DNA from: Halomonas sp. 328
Lineage (GTDB): Bacteria; Pseudomonadota; Gammaproteobacteria; Pseudomonadales; Halomonadaceae
Direction of reading: 5' to 3'
NCBI RefSeq assembly: GCF_015645095.1
Contig: NZ_JADOTW010000014.1
Coordinates: 1-64,000, forward strand
Length of the DNA stretch: 64,000 nt
A program made the translations under genes and the position numbers. Each line of letters starts with the position of its first letter. Position 1 is the first letter of the stretch. This document shows positions 36,982 through 47,201 of this stretch, in pieces. The notes beneath the pieces were generated by a model that made no database searches, was not told where the DNA came from, and worked only from the letters and a program-made list of their open reading frames with translations.

Positions 36982-37055
36982 GCAGGATGGCCTTGCTGGG
37001 TCGTCGGTTCTGACAGGGTAGGCGACATGATAGCGCAAGGCGGCCCATAACGACG

Positions 37056-37078
37056 AAGGCCGGGGGATACCCGGCCTT
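37056..37078 (-). terminator. Hairpin between def and fmt
   Basis: A 9-bp perfect stem (37056-37064 with 37070-37078) lies 16 bp after the def stop. It lacks a T-run on the minus strand, so it is more likely a partial attenuator or transcript-end stabiliser inside the def-fmt operon than a full terminator. Confidence 0.4.
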
Positions 37079-37094
37079 GTCGCGTGGGGGAAGC

Positions 37095-37604
37095 CTAGGC
37101 TTCCTGCAGCTTATGGCGCTTCTGCATCTTCTTCATCACCCGCTGGCGCTTGAGGGCCGAGAGGTAATCGACGAAGAGCACGCCCTCGAGGTGGTCGGAC
37201 TCGTGCTGGATGCAGTGGGCCAGCAGGCCGTCGGCTTCCAGCTCATAGGGCTGGCCGTCGCGATCCAGGGCCTTGAGATGGACCCTCAGGGCGCGGGGCA
37301 CCTCGGCGTAATACTCGGGCACCGAGAGGCAGCCCTCCTGCATCGGCTGGCGCTCCTCGCCGATGGGGGTGTACTCCGGGTTGATCAGCACCAGCGGTTG
37401 GCTCTGGTCGTCGCTGACGTCCATCACGATGACGCGGCGGTGCACGTCCACCTGGGTCGCTGCCAGGCCGATGCCACGAGCGGCGTACATGGTCTCGAAC
37501 ATGTCATCGACCAGCTGGCGAACGGTGTCATCGACGCCGTCGACCGGAGCCGCCTTGGTGCGCAGACGCTCGTCGGGAAATTCGAGGATGGGTAACTTGG
37601 CCAT
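37095..37604 (-). CDS. def: Peptide deformylase
   Basis: Removes the N-formyl group from nascent proteins. The 169-residue metalloenzyme has the three family motifs: GIGLAATQV near residue 45, EGCLSVP near 88 (metal-binding Cys) and [12 protein letters not shown] near 131 (HExxH zinc or iron ligands). The start at 37604 begins [15 protein letters not shown] as in relatives. It is divergent from the lysM gene, and a candidate promoter TACAAT lies upstream at 37649-37654. Confidence 0.96.
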   Translation of the reverse strand: MAKLPILEFPDERLRTKAAPVDGVDDTVRQLVDDMFETMYAARGIGLAATQVDVHRRVIVMDVSDDQSQPLVLINPEYTPIGEERQPMQEGCLSVPEYYAEVPRALRVHLKALDRDGQPYELEADGLLAHCIQHESDHLEGVLFVDYLSALKRQRVMKKMQKRHKLQEA

Positions 37605-37841
37605 GACGTTGAAATCACCGTTGTGCGGGAGGTCGAGTTTCTTTCCATATTGTAGAGGGGTGGCGACGGCAACGGAACCTCGCGGTTTCCCCATGGGCTC
37701 AATAGTCAGCCACTATCGTGGATCCTAGGGTGCGGGGGCGGGCCGCGGGGATTACACTGATTTACGAAACGCTACATGATAAGGCGGGGAATCAACCGGG
37801 CCGGCGCCCGTCGGGGCCGGCAGCGCTGGGGGTGCCAAGGG

Positions 37842-38927
37842 ATGAAACGACTATTGCGAGTTTGCCGGGCCGGGACGCTGATCGTCCTGGCCATGCTGAT
37901 GGCGGGGGTGGCCACGGCCCAGGCCCAGGCCCTGAGCTATGCCGGGCTTCGAAGCGATGCCCCGGAGCGCTATACGGTGGTGCGCGGCGATACCCTCTGG
38001 GACATCTCCGGGCGTTTCCTGCGCCATCCCTGGCAGTGGCCGGAGATCTGGCAGGTCAATCCGCAGATCCGTAACCCCCACCTGATCTACCCCGGTGACA
38101 TCATCTACCTCGAGGACTGCAATGGCCGTCCCTGCCTGCGCATGGAGCGGGGGCAGGGCATGGTGCGGCTTTCGCCGGAGGTGCGTCGGGTGCCCCATCG
38201 GGAGGCGATCGCGCCCCTGCCCCTGGAGGTGGTGGAGAACTTCCTGCGTCGCCACCGGGTGGTGGACGATGCCGAGCGGCTCGATAACCTGGCCTATGTG
38301 GTGGGGGGCGACGACCAGCGCCTGATCAGCGGCGCCGGAGATGCCATCTATGTGCGCGGCGACCTGCCGAGGGAGGGGCGCCTGGGTATCTATCGGCTGG
38401 GCGACCGCTACCAGGACCCGGAGACCGGCGAGCTGCTGGGCATCGAGCTGACCAGCGTGGGGCGCGCCCTCTGGTTGCGTCGCGACGGCGATATCAGTCG
38501 CCTGGAGGTCACGGCATCCAATATCGAGGTGCGTAACGGCGACCTGATCCTGCCGGTAGAAGAGCGCGAGTGGGCCGGCCAGTTCCTGCCCCGGGCCCCG
38601 GACAGCGCCATCAGTGGGCGCATCCTGGCAGTGCCCGGTGGCGTGCGCTTCATCGGTCGATTGCAGGTGGTGGCCCTGGACCTGGGGCGTCGCGACGGCA
38701 TCGAGGCGGGCCATGTGCTGCGGGTCGAGCAGCAGGGCGAGCTGGTCACCGACCCGCGCACCAATGAAGTGATTCAGCTGCCCGGCGAGGATGCCGGCCT
38801 GGTGATGGTGTTCCGTCCCTTCGAGAAGGTGAGCTACGCCCTGGTGATGCAGGCCAGTCGCTCCCTGGCGGTGGGGGATCGGGTCTATCACCCCGACCGC
38901 AGCGAGCTGCTGGCCGGCGCGCCCTGA
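37842..38927 (+). CDS. LysM-domain peptidoglycan-binding exported protein
   Basis: A 361-residue protein with a signal peptide (hydrophobic residues 10-26, ending around AQA). A single LysM domain follows near residue 46 (YTVVRGDTLWDISGRFL to LIYPGDIIYLE). The C-terminal 270 residues are a conserved region of unknown function. Genes of this type usually sit divergent from def and upstream of dprA, as here. An ATG further upstream is possible but would displace the signal peptide. The product probably anchors to peptidoglycan in the periplasm. Confidence 0.88.
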   Translation: MKRLLRVCRAGTLIVLAMLMAGVATAQAQALSYAGLRSDAPERYTVVRGDTLWDISGRFLRHPWQWPEIWQVNPQIRNPHLIYPGDIIYLEDCNGRPCLRMERGQGMVRLSPEVRRVPHREAIAPLPLEVVENFLRRHRVVDDAERLDNLAYVVGGDDQRLISGAGDAIYVRGDLPREGRLGIYRLGDRYQDPETGELLGIELTSVGRALWLRRDGDISRLEVTASNIEVRNGDLILPVEEREWAGQFLPRAPDSAISGRILAVPGGVRFIGRLQVVALDLGRRDGIEAGHVLRVEQQGELVTDPRTNEVIQLPGEDAGLVMVFRPFEKVSYALVMQASRSLAVGDRVYHPDRSELLAGAP

Positions 38928-38942
38928 CGAGGCGTCACGCGG

Positions 38943-40016
38943 ATGCTGACCGCCAGGGAGTGGGGGTTGCTGAGTCGCCTGCCGGGCCTCGGGGCCCTGC
39001 AACTGGCCCGGTTGCGGGCCCGGGAGCCGGCCTGGCCCGAGGGCTGGCTGGCCCTGCTGCCGGGGCGGGCCCGCCAGGCCTTGCGCCTGTGGCTCGAGCA
39101 CCCCTCCCGCAGCCCACTCCAGGCCGAGCTGGACGCCCTGGAGGCCTGGGCGGCGTCGGCCCCGGATCATCACCTGCTGCATCCCGATCACCCGGCCTGG
39201 CCGCTGCTCCTCGACGAGCTGCCCGATCCGCCGCCGCTGCTCTGGGCCCGGGGTGACCTGGCGGCCCTGGGGCCATCCCGCCTGGCCATGGTGGGGTCGC
39301 GACGTCCCACCCGGGATGGCCTGAATAACGCGGCGGGTTTCGCCCAGGCCCTGGCCGAGCGGGGCTGGTGCGTGGTCAGCGGCATGGCGCTCGGCATCGA
39401 TGGGCGGGCCCAGACCGCTGCCCTGGAGGCCGGAGGCACCAGCCTGGCGGTGCTGGGCTCCGGCATCGATGTGATCTACCCCCGCCAGCACGCCGGGCTC
39501 TATGAGCGACTGCGCCATACCGGTCTGCTGCTCTCCGAGCATCCCCCCGGCACCCGCCCCCATCCCGGGCACTTCCCGCGGCGCAACCGCATCATCACCG
39601 GTCTCTCCCTGGGCGTGCTGGTGGTGGAGGCCGCCGAACGCAGCGGTTCCCTGGTCAGTGCCCGCCTGGCCCTGGAACAGGGGCGAGATCTCTTCGTGCT
39701 GCCTGGCTCCCTGCATAACCCTCAGGCCCGGGGCTGCCTGCAACTGCTGCGCCAGGGCGCGACCCTGGTCACCCAGCCCGAGGAACTCCTGGAGGAACTG
39801 GGGCACTGGGAGGGCCCCTTGGCCGTGCCGATGACCCCGGACGAAGCGCCCGTCGAGGAGCCGCTGCTGTCCCTGCTCAGCGAAGTGCCGACGCCCCTGG
39901 ATGCCCTGGTGGCGTTGACCGGCCTGTCGGTGGCGGAGTGCCAGCGGCGCCTGCTGAGCCTGGAGCTGGAGGGGCGGGTGGCGGCGACCAGCGGCGGCTG
40001 GATCCGCCTGCCCTAA
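38943..40016 (+). CDS. dprA: DNA-processing protein DprA
   Basis: Binds incoming single-stranded DNA and loads RecA during natural transformation. The 357-residue protein has the Rossmann-like DprA core: LAMVGSRRPTRDGLNNAAGF near residue 114 (VGSR), VVSGMALGIDGRAQ, a PRQHAGLYERL stretch, HFPRRNRIITGLS and EAAERSGSLVSARLA. A C-terminal winged-helix-like region follows (from about 300). It begins 15 bp after the LysM gene stop and 51 bp before tsaC. No other competence gene is in the window except pilW. Confidence 0.94.
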   Translation: MLTAREWGLLSRLPGLGALQLARLRAREPAWPEGWLALLPGRARQALRLWLEHPSRSPLQAELDALEAWAASAPDHHLLHPDHPAWPLLLDELPDPPPLLWARGDLAALGPSRLAMVGSRRPTRDGLNNAAGFAQALAERGWCVVSGMALGIDGRAQTAALEAGGTSLAVLGSGIDVIYPRQHAGLYERLRHTGLLLSEHPPGTRPHPGHFPRRNRIITGLSLGVLVVEAAERSGSLVSARLALEQGRDLFVLPGSLHNPQARGCLQLLRQGATLVTQPEELLEELGHWEGPLAVPMTPDEAPVEEPLLSLLSEVPTPLDALVALTGLSVAECQRRLLSLELEGRVAATSGGWIRLP

Positions 40017-40067
40017 GGCGCAGGCCATGGTAGACTTCGCCTTTTCAGCGAGAGCGATGAGGTCGCC

Positions 40068-40637
40068 ATGGGTGATGCGCATCTTTCCAGTGAATCTTTG
40101 GCTCAGGGCGTCGCGGCGCTGCGTAGCGGCGGCGTGATCGCCTACCCTACCGAGGCGGTCTGGGGGCTCGGTTGTGACCCGGATGATGAGCAGGCGCTGA
40201 CTGCCCTGCTGCGACTCAAGTCCCGGGATCCGGCCAAGGGGATGATCCTGGTCGCCGGCGATATCACCCAGTTCGGTCCCTGGCTGGAGGGCCTCGATCC
40301 GGCCCTGCATGCGCCCCTGGTGGCCAGCTGGCCCGGCCCCAATACCTGGCTGGTGCCGGATAACGGGCGCTCCCATCCCCTGGTGCGGGGGGGCCACCGC
40401 AGCGTGGCGCTGCGGGTCAGCGCCCATCCCCTGGTCGCCGAGCTATGTGCCGCCTTCGGCGGGCCCATCGTCTCCACCTCCGCCAACCCCGCCGGTGAGC
40501 CACCCGCCCTGAGCGCCGGACAGGTCCGCGACGTCTTCGGTGATGCCCTGGCGGCGGTGGTGGAGGGCTCCCTGGGCGGCCTCGATCAGCCCAGCACCAT
40601 TCGCGACCTGGTCAGCGGGCGCGTGCTGCGCGGCTGA
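40068..40637 (+). CDS. tsaC: Threonylcarbamoyl-AMP synthase
   Basis: A Sua5/YrdC-type enzyme that makes threonylcarbamoyl-AMP for the t6A37 modification of tRNA, the substrate of TcdA, which is encoded elsewhere in this window. The 189-residue protein shows GGVIAYPTEAVWGLGCDP near residue 20, LLRLKSRDPAKGMILV near 49 and the nucleotide-binding STSANPAGEPPA near 138. It follows dprA, the standard position. Confidence 0.95.
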   Translation: MGDAHLSSESLAQGVAALRSGGVIAYPTEAVWGLGCDPDDEQALTALLRLKSRDPAKGMILVAGDITQFGPWLEGLDPALHAPLVASWPGPNTWLVPDNGRSHPLVRGGHRSVALRVSAHPLVAELCAAFGGPIVSTSANPAGEPPALSAGQVRDVFGDALAAVVEGSLGGLDQPSTIRDLVSGRVLRG

Positions 40638-42469
<1,832 letters not shown>

Positions 42470-42544
42470 ATCGCTATCGCCAATCCCTAAGATGCTTCAG
42501 CACGCTTAGAATGGCCGAGGGGCGCTGGGGGCAGGGCGGAGCGG

Positions 42545-42717
42545 GGGTTTTTTGCCAGGGGTGAGGAGCATTGCTCCGAACGGGCTGGCCAGGGATGGCC
42601 AGCCCCGGTCCTGCAAGCGGAGCAGGATGCGAGAGCGCTGCAGGGCAAAAGTAGCGCCCAGGGAGGGGGTCACAGCGCCCCGCGAAGGCCTGTCCCCAGG
42701 GTAGCCCCGGGCCTCCG
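42545..42717 (-). repeat. Interspersed intergenic repeat, copy B (reverse orientation)
   Basis: The part at 42655-42717, read on the minus strand, matches copy A closely (GAGGCCCGGGG, CCTGGGGACAGGCCTTCGCG and the GCTGTGA-CCCCTCCCTGGG core). The rest holds hairpins: GGGCTGGCCA-GGGA-TGGCCAGCCC (42579-42602, perfect 10-bp stem) and GGAGCATTGCTCC at 42567-42579. It fills the 280-bp aroE-to-hypothetical gap, which has no gene that I can see, and may also terminate transcription. Confidence 0.75.
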
Positions 42718-42749
42718 TGCTGAAAGTGTGCTAATTGCGATAACTCCGC

Positions 42750-43007
42750 CTAGCGGCGCTTGGTATAGAGCCCCACCATGCATAGCCCCACCCCCAGCAC
42801 CGACAGCAGCATGCCGCCGTTGACCAGCAGGGGCTGACGTTGCAGCAGGGAGACGAAGGGCTGGGGCGTATCGCGGCAGACCCGCTCCAGGTAGTCCCAG
42901 TGGCCCCCGCCGTAGGTGCATTCGCGCAGTTGGCCCAGTTCCCAGAAGTAGATGCCCATCAGCGCCAGGGAGGGGACGATCAGCAGCAGTAGTCCGAGTC
43001 GTAGCAT
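42750..43007 (-). CDS. Small two-helix membrane protein, unknown function
   Basis: An 85-residue protein with two clear hydrophobic segments, residues 2-22 and about 63-80. Between them is a hydrophilic loop holding two cysteines (RECTYGGGHWDYLERVC, Cys near residues 30 and 43) that could form a periplasmic disulfide or bind metal. I do not recognise the family. It starts 18 bp downstream of the M48 peptidase gene on the same strand and may be cotranscribed. Confidence 0.65.
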   Translation of the reverse strand: MLRLGLLLLIVPSLALMGIYFWELGQLRECTYGGGHWDYLERVCRDTPQPFVSLLQRQPLLVNGGMLLSVLGVGLCMVGLYTKRR

Positions 43008-43025
43008 AAGGGGTCCGTTGTCAGG

Positions 43026-43820
43026 TTAGCCGGGAGCGCGGCAGTTGGGGGCGCGGCCGGCCTGGCGAGCCCGCTCGTAGCGGCTCAGGGCGTTGCCCAT
43101 CTCCGCCTGGAGGGCTGCCATGCGCTGGCCATGGCTGGGGTGGGTGGAGAGCCAGGCGGGCGGCTGCCCACCGGAGGCGGCACGCATGTTCTCCCATAGG
43201 GTGAGGCTGGCGCGGGGATCGAAACCGGCGTCTGCCATCAGCCCCAGGCCGATGATATCCGCCTCGCTCTCGTGGCGCCGCGAGAAGGGCAGCAGGATGC
43301 CGTACTGGGCGCCGGCCCCCATCAGCCCCAGCAGTTGCTCGCTCTCGACGCCGGCGGAGCTCTGCAGCACCGACAGGCCCAGTTGGGTCATGGACTGGGT
43401 CGAGGCTCGCTCGTTGGCGTGGCGAGCCAGCACATGGCCGATCTCGTGGCCCACCACCGCGGCCAGCTGATGCTGGTCGGTGGCCACGCCGAGCAGGCCG
43501 GTGTGTACGCCCATATAGCCGCCGGGCAGGGCGAAGGCGTTCACCGACTCCTCGTCGAAGACGCGGATCTGCCAGTTCTGGTGACGCTCCCGCTCCGGCA
43601 GGGCGGCGACCAGCGCATTGGCCACGCACTCGGCGTAACGCTGGGTGGCGCCACCGGCCAGGGGCAGGTCCGACTGGTACTGGTCGAAGGCCTGCTGGCC
43701 CATCTGGTTCAGTTGCTCATCCGAGTAGAGGGTGAACTGCTGGCGCCCGGTGGGCGAGGTGGCGCAGGCGGTCAGGGTGGTGACGAGCGCGCCAACGGCC
43801 AGGTAACGCATCCATCCCAT
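43026..43820 (-). CDS. M48-family metalloprotease lipoprotein (LoiP-like)
   Basis: A 264-residue envelope protease with lipobox LTAC (Cys near residue 19). The zinc-binding motif HEIGHVLARH is near 124 and the third-ligand segment ESEADIIGLGLM near 184. NAFALPGGYMGVHTGLL lies between signal and active site, as in LoiP/YcaL and BepA-like peptidases. No TPR repeats follow, which favours LoiP or YcaL over BepA. It probably degrades or checks outer-membrane proteins; the substrate is unknown. Confidence 0.9.
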   Translation of the reverse strand: MGWMRYLAVGALVTTLTACATSPTGRQQFTLYSDEQLNQMGQQAFDQYQSDLPLAGGATQRYAECVANALVAALPERERHQNWQIRVFDEESVNAFALPGGYMGVHTGLLGVATDQHQLAAVVGHEIGHVLARHANERASTQSMTQLGLSVLQSSAGVESEQLLGLMGAGAQYGILLPFSRRHESEADIIGLGLMADAGFDPRASLTLWENMRAASGGQPPAWLSTHPSHGQRMAALQAEMGNALSRYERARQAGRAPNCRAPG

Positions 43821-43956
43821 GGGGAGTCCTCATCGTGTCGTGGGCCGCCCCGGCGTCTCCGCGGAAGCGGTGTCCTGGGTAAGACCCTGGACGGGGGGCG
43901 AGGGTTCGCCACAAGATACCCCGATGCCATCCCAGGTCAACCACAGGAGTGGAGCA

Positions 43957-44823
43957 ATGAATGAGGAATTGAGCCAGCGGCTGCTGGCACTGCTGGCGCG
44001 GGTCGAGCCCTGGCTGCCCCCGCCTCCCCAGGCGGTGGACTGGCGTCGCGACGTGGCGGCGCTATGGCAGCGCCATGCCTTGGGCGGGCAACTGTTGCCG
44101 GTACCGCCCCGGGATGCCCTGGGCTTGGACGACCTGCTGGGCATCGAGCGCCAGAAGCTGGCCCTGGTGGACAACACCCGCGCCTTCCTGCGGGGCCTGC
44201 CGGCCAACCATGCCCTGCTGTGGGGCTCCCGGGGTAGCGGTAAGTCGTCGCTGATTCGCGCCCTGCTCAACTCCCTGGCCGGCGAGGGGCTGAGATTGGT
44301 GCAGGTCGACCGCCACGACCTGGCCGGCCTGCCGCTGCTGGTGGAGCAGTTGCGCCGTGAGCCGCATCGCTTCGTGGTCTATTGCGATGACCTCTCCTTC
44401 GAGGGGCACGACGACGCCTACAAGGCGCTGAAGAGCGTGCTGGATGGCGCCCTTACCGGACCGCCGGAGAACGTCCTGCTTTACGCCACCTCCAACCGTC
44501 GCCACCTGTTGCCCGAGTCGATGAGCGACAACGACGCCAGTCGGCTGGTGGGCGAGGAGCTCCACCACGGCGATGCGGTGGAGGAGAAGATCTCCCTCTC
44601 CGACCGCTTCGGTCTGTGGCTCGGTTTCCACCCCTTCAACCAGGACGTCTACCTGGAGGCCTGCTGCCACTGGGTGACCCAACTGGGTCAGGCCAGCGAC
44701 TGGAGTGGCGAGGCCCGGGCCGCGGCGATCCGCTTCGCCACCCTGCGCGGCGGGCGTAGCGGCCGCGCCGCCTGGCAGTTCGCCAACCAGTGGGTGGGCG
44801 GCCGACGCCTGGCCCAGGGCTAG
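43957..44823 (+). CDS. DUF815-family AAA-type ATPase
   Basis: A 288-residue P-loop protein of the DUF815 group. Walker A is LLWGSRGSGKSSLIRALL near residue 88, and Walker B-like FVVYCDDLSFE near 140. ENVLLYATSNRRHLLPES then a SLSDRFGLWLGFHPF segment resemble clamp-loader or DnaC-like ATPases. The cellular role of DUF815 is not established. AGGAGTGGAGC precedes the ATG. The gene is divergent from the M48 protease and converges on the lipoprotein gene with only 5 bp between stops. Confidence 0.87.
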   Translation: MNEELSQRLLALLARVEPWLPPPPQAVDWRRDVAALWQRHALGGQLLPVPPRDALGLDDLLGIERQKLALVDNTRAFLRGLPANHALLWGSRGSGKSSLIRALLNSLAGEGLRLVQVDRHDLAGLPLLVEQLRREPHRFVVYCDDLSFEGHDDAYKALKSVLDGALTGPPENVLLYATSNRRHLLPESMSDNDASRLVGEELHHGDAVEEKISLSDRFGLWLGFHPFNQDVYLEACCHWVTQLGQASDWSGEARAAAIRFATLRGGRSGRAAWQFANQWVGGRRLAQG

Positions 44824-44839
44824 CCTTTTTAGCCCTGGG
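44813..44839. terminator. Terminator-like hairpin spanning convergent stops
   Basis: CCCAGGGCT (44813-44821) pairs with AGCCCTGGG (44831-44839). The 9-nt loop contains T5, and an alternative short GGCTAGCC stem is followed by T5. It covers the end of both convergent genes. Confidence 0.45.
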
Positions 44840-45461
44840 GAGCCCGAGGAGTCAGGGTGCCGTCCTCGCCCACCGCGAAGCGCAGGGTGGGCGTCCAGAG
44901 CCCCGCCGGCAGGGTCATGCCCAGGCCGCGCAGGTCCCCCGGGGTGATCGCCAGCTCGCTGCCGGCGGGCAGTTCCCCCTGGCTGGCGAGCTGGGTGGCC
45001 AGCTCCACCATGGGCGCCAGCCGCGAGTCGCCGGCCAGCAGGTCGAAGCCGATGGGCAGACGCAGCTGGCTCGCCTCGCCGCCACCGCTGAGGCTGACGC
45101 TATCCCGGTAGTTGCCGCTCAGCGGTTCGACGCCGGGCATCTCCAGGGCCCAGCGGAAGCCCGCCATCTCCACCGCCGGCATGCCGGCGGGCAGGGCCAG
45201 GCCCATGGCCAGGGTGGCCTGAACCGGCAGGCTGCCCATGCCCAGGCTGGAGGCGATCAGCCGCGAGATATCGCTGGTATCCAGGCCCGCCTGAACCTTG
45301 TAGGGACCGATCTGCACCTCCTCCACGCCGAGGGAGGTAATCGCCAGGCGAAAGGCGAAGAGGCCGGTCTGCGGCAGGGCCAGGCAGCCCACCAGCAGGC
45401 TGGAGAGGCACAGCGGCGCCAGCAGGCGCCAGCGGCGGGCGAGACGGCGAAACGAGAACAT
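44829..45461 (-). CDS. Putative lipoprotein of unknown function
   Basis: A 210-residue protein with a lipoprotein-type signal: arginine-rich start, hydrophobic LLAPLCLSSLLVGC, lipobox Cys near residue 25. The mature domain has alternating beta-like segments (VEEVQIGPYKVQAGLDTSDISRL and QATLAMGLALPAGMP) and two Met-rich stretches; it vaguely recalls LEA/DUF1439-like lipid-binding folds but I cannot assign it. The start at 45461 has GGAGG 7 bp upstream; the longer frame runs into palindromic repeats. Confidence 0.72.
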   Translation of the reverse strand: MFSFRRLARRWRLLAPLCLSSLLVGCLALPQTGLFAFRLAITSLGVEEVQIGPYKVQAGLDTSDISRLIASSLGMGSLPVQATLAMGLALPAGMPAVEMAGFRWALEMPGVEPLSGNYRDSVSLSGGGEASQLRLPIGFDLLAGDSRLAPMVELATQLASQGELPAGSELAITPGDLRGLGMTLPAGLWTPTLRFAVGEDGTLTPRAPQG

Positions 45462-45517
45462 GGCGACCTCCGAAGCGGGAATCGGCGCATTTAAGGGCCT
45501 GGGAGCGGCGGCGTCCA

Positions 45518-45633
45518 ATGCCATCTTGGCATGGGCCGGAAATACCACTGTCCGGAGCCTCGGGGATGCCAGCCTGGCATGGGCCGCGAAATGCGCCACC
45601 GCCCGGGGCATCGAGGATGCCACCGGGCGGTGG
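45518..45633. repeat. Cluster of short palindromes upstream of the lipoprotein gene
   Basis: Two related units, ATGCCA-TCT-TGGCAT (45518-45532) and ATGCCA-GCC-TGGCAT (45566-45580), are each followed by GGGCCG and AAAT. A larger hairpin follows, with a perfect 10-bp outer stem (45596-45605 with 45624-45633) and an inner GGCATC/GATGCC stem. The same ATGCCA/TGGCAT dyad occurs in repeat copy A at 13895-13910. Confidence 0.6.
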
Positions 45634-45654
45634 GAAAGGCGAGGCGAGGGCCAA

Positions 45655-45795
45655 GGCTTTGTCTGAAAAGTCGGCGAGCGAAGGTCAGACAAGGCAAAAA
45701 TCAGCGAAAAGACGGAGTTTACGCGGTGTAAATGAGTACTTTGAGCCGATTTTTAACGCCGTATGGCCGAGCGCAGCCAGTTTTCGGACATAGCC
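45655..45795. mobile_element. MITE-like palindromic element downstream of der
   Basis: A 141-bp AT-richer segment with terminal inverted repeats: GGCTTTGTCTGAAAAGT at the left and, read inward on the other strand, GGCTATGTCCGAAAACT at the right (14 of 17 match). Inner arms also pair, AAAAATCAGC with GCCGATTTTT and GTTTAC with GTGTAAA around the centre. It has no coding content. The right end reaches the first base of the der stop codon. The shape is that of a non-autonomous miniature element; no transposase is in the window. Confidence 0.6.
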
Positions 45796-47201
45796 TAGCG
45801 GCGGTTCTTGCGCGCCTCCTTGGTACGCCCCAGCTCGCGCTTCTTGGCCTTGACCCGATCGCTGGCGCCGGCATCGGCGTCATAGGGGTTGTGGCCGGAG
45901 CGGAACTCGAAGCGGATCGGCGTGCCACGCACCTTAAGCACCTTGCGGAAGGTGTTGGTCAGGTAGCGCTTGTAGGCCTCCGGCAGCGACTCGGTCTGGT
46001 TGCCGTGGACCACGATGATCGGCGGGTTGGCGCCGCCCTGGTGGGCCATGCGCAGCTTGATGCGCCGCCCGCGCACCAGCGGTGGCTGGTGCTCGCTGAC
46101 CGCGTCCTGGAGGATGGTGGTCAGGCGGTTGGTGGACCAGCGGGTGGTGGAGGAGGCGAAGGCCCGCTCGATGGAGGGGTAGAGGTCGCCCACCCCGGTG
46201 CCGTGCAGGGCCGAGATGAAGTGCAGGTCGGCGTAGTCGGCGAAGCCCAGGCGACGCTTGACCTCGGCGCGCATCTTCTCCTTCTGCTCGCTCTCCAGGC
46301 CGTCCCACTTGTTGACCGCCAGCACCAGGGCGCGACCGCTGGAGAGCACATAGTCGAGCAGGTGCAGGTCCTGCTCGACCAGGCCGGAGCGGGCATCCAG
46401 CACCATGATGGCGACGTGGCACTCCTTGATCGCCTCCAGGGTCTTGATGATGGAGAACTTCTCGGCGATCTCGCGGACGTTCTTGCGGCGCCGGATACCG
46501 GCGGTATCGACCAGCACATAGGGCCGGCCGCGGCGCTCGAAGGGGATCTCGATGGCGTCGCGGGTGGTGCCTGCCTCGTCGAAGACCACCACTCGCTCCT
46601 CGCCGAGCAGGCGGTTGACCAGGGTCGACTTGCCCACATTGGGGCGGCCGATGACGCCGATGCGGATGCCGTCGTCCCGCGCCGGTACCTCGTCCTCCTC
46701 GGGCTGATCCGGGAAGGGGGCGAGCACCTCCTCGATCAGGCGGCTGACGTTGCGGCCATGGGCGGCGGCGATGGGCCAGGGATCACCGCCCAGGCCCAGC
46801 TGCCAGAAGTCGGCCATGGCGGAGTGTTCCTCCAGGCCATCGGTCTTGTTGACCACCAGCCAGGTCTTCTTCTGGTTGACCCTCAGGTGGTTGGCGATGG
46901 CCTCGTCGGCCACGTTGAGACCGGCCCGGGCATCCACCAGGAAGAGCACGATATCGGCCTCGTCGATGGCGGCCAGGGACTGCTCGGCCATGGCCGCATC
47001 GATGCCTTCCTCGTCGCCGCTGATGCCGCCGGTGTCGATCACCGTGAACGGCTTGTCGCCGAGGCGTCCGTTACCGTACTTGCGGTCGCGGGTCAGGCCG
47101 GGGAAGTCGGCCACCAGCGCGTCCCGCGAGCGGGTCAGCCGGTTGAAGAGGGTCGACTTGCCCACATTGGGGCGGCCGACCAGGGCGATTACTGGGGTCA
47201 T
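45795..47201 (-). CDS. der: Ribosome biogenesis GTPase Der
   Basis: An essential double-GTPase that acts in 50S subunit assembly. The 468-residue protein has two complete G domains: [15 protein letters not shown] at residue 8 with DTGG and NKTDG, and [15 protein letters not shown] near 180 with [13 protein letters not shown] and NKWDG. A KH-like C-terminal domain and a basic tail ([20 protein letters not shown]) follow. Its ATG overlaps the bamB stop. Its 3' end abuts the MITE-like element, which donates or shares the stop-codon base. Confidence 0.97.
   Translation of the reverse strand: MTPVIALVGRPNVGKSTLFNRLTRSRDALVADFPGLTRDRKYGNGRLGDKPFTVIDTGGISGDEEGIDAAMAEQSLAAIDEADIVLFLVDARAGLNVADEAIANHLRVNQKKTWLVVNKTDGLEEHSAMADFWQLGLGGDPWPIAAAHGRNVSRLIEEVLAPFPDQPEEDEVPARDDGIRIGVIGRPNVGKSTLVNRLLGEERVVVFDEAGTTRDAIEIPFERRGRPYVLVDTAGIRRRKNVREIAEKFSIIKTLEAIKECHVAIMVLDARSGLVEQDLHLLDYVLSSGRALVLAVNKWDGLESEQKEKMRAEVKRRLGFADYADLHFISALHGTGVGDLYPSIERAFASSTTRWSTNRLTTILQDAVSEHQPPLVRGRRIKLRMAHQGGANPPIIVVHGNQTESLPEAYKRYLTNTFRKVLKVRGTPIRFEFRSGHNPYDADAGASDRVKAKKRELGRTKEARKNRR

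Noticed and set aside
42470-42749. A tRNA or small protein gene in the aroE downstream gap
   Set aside because: Hairpins there match the interspersed repeat family; no T-loop sequence, acceptor stem or ribosome-binding site with a frame was found.
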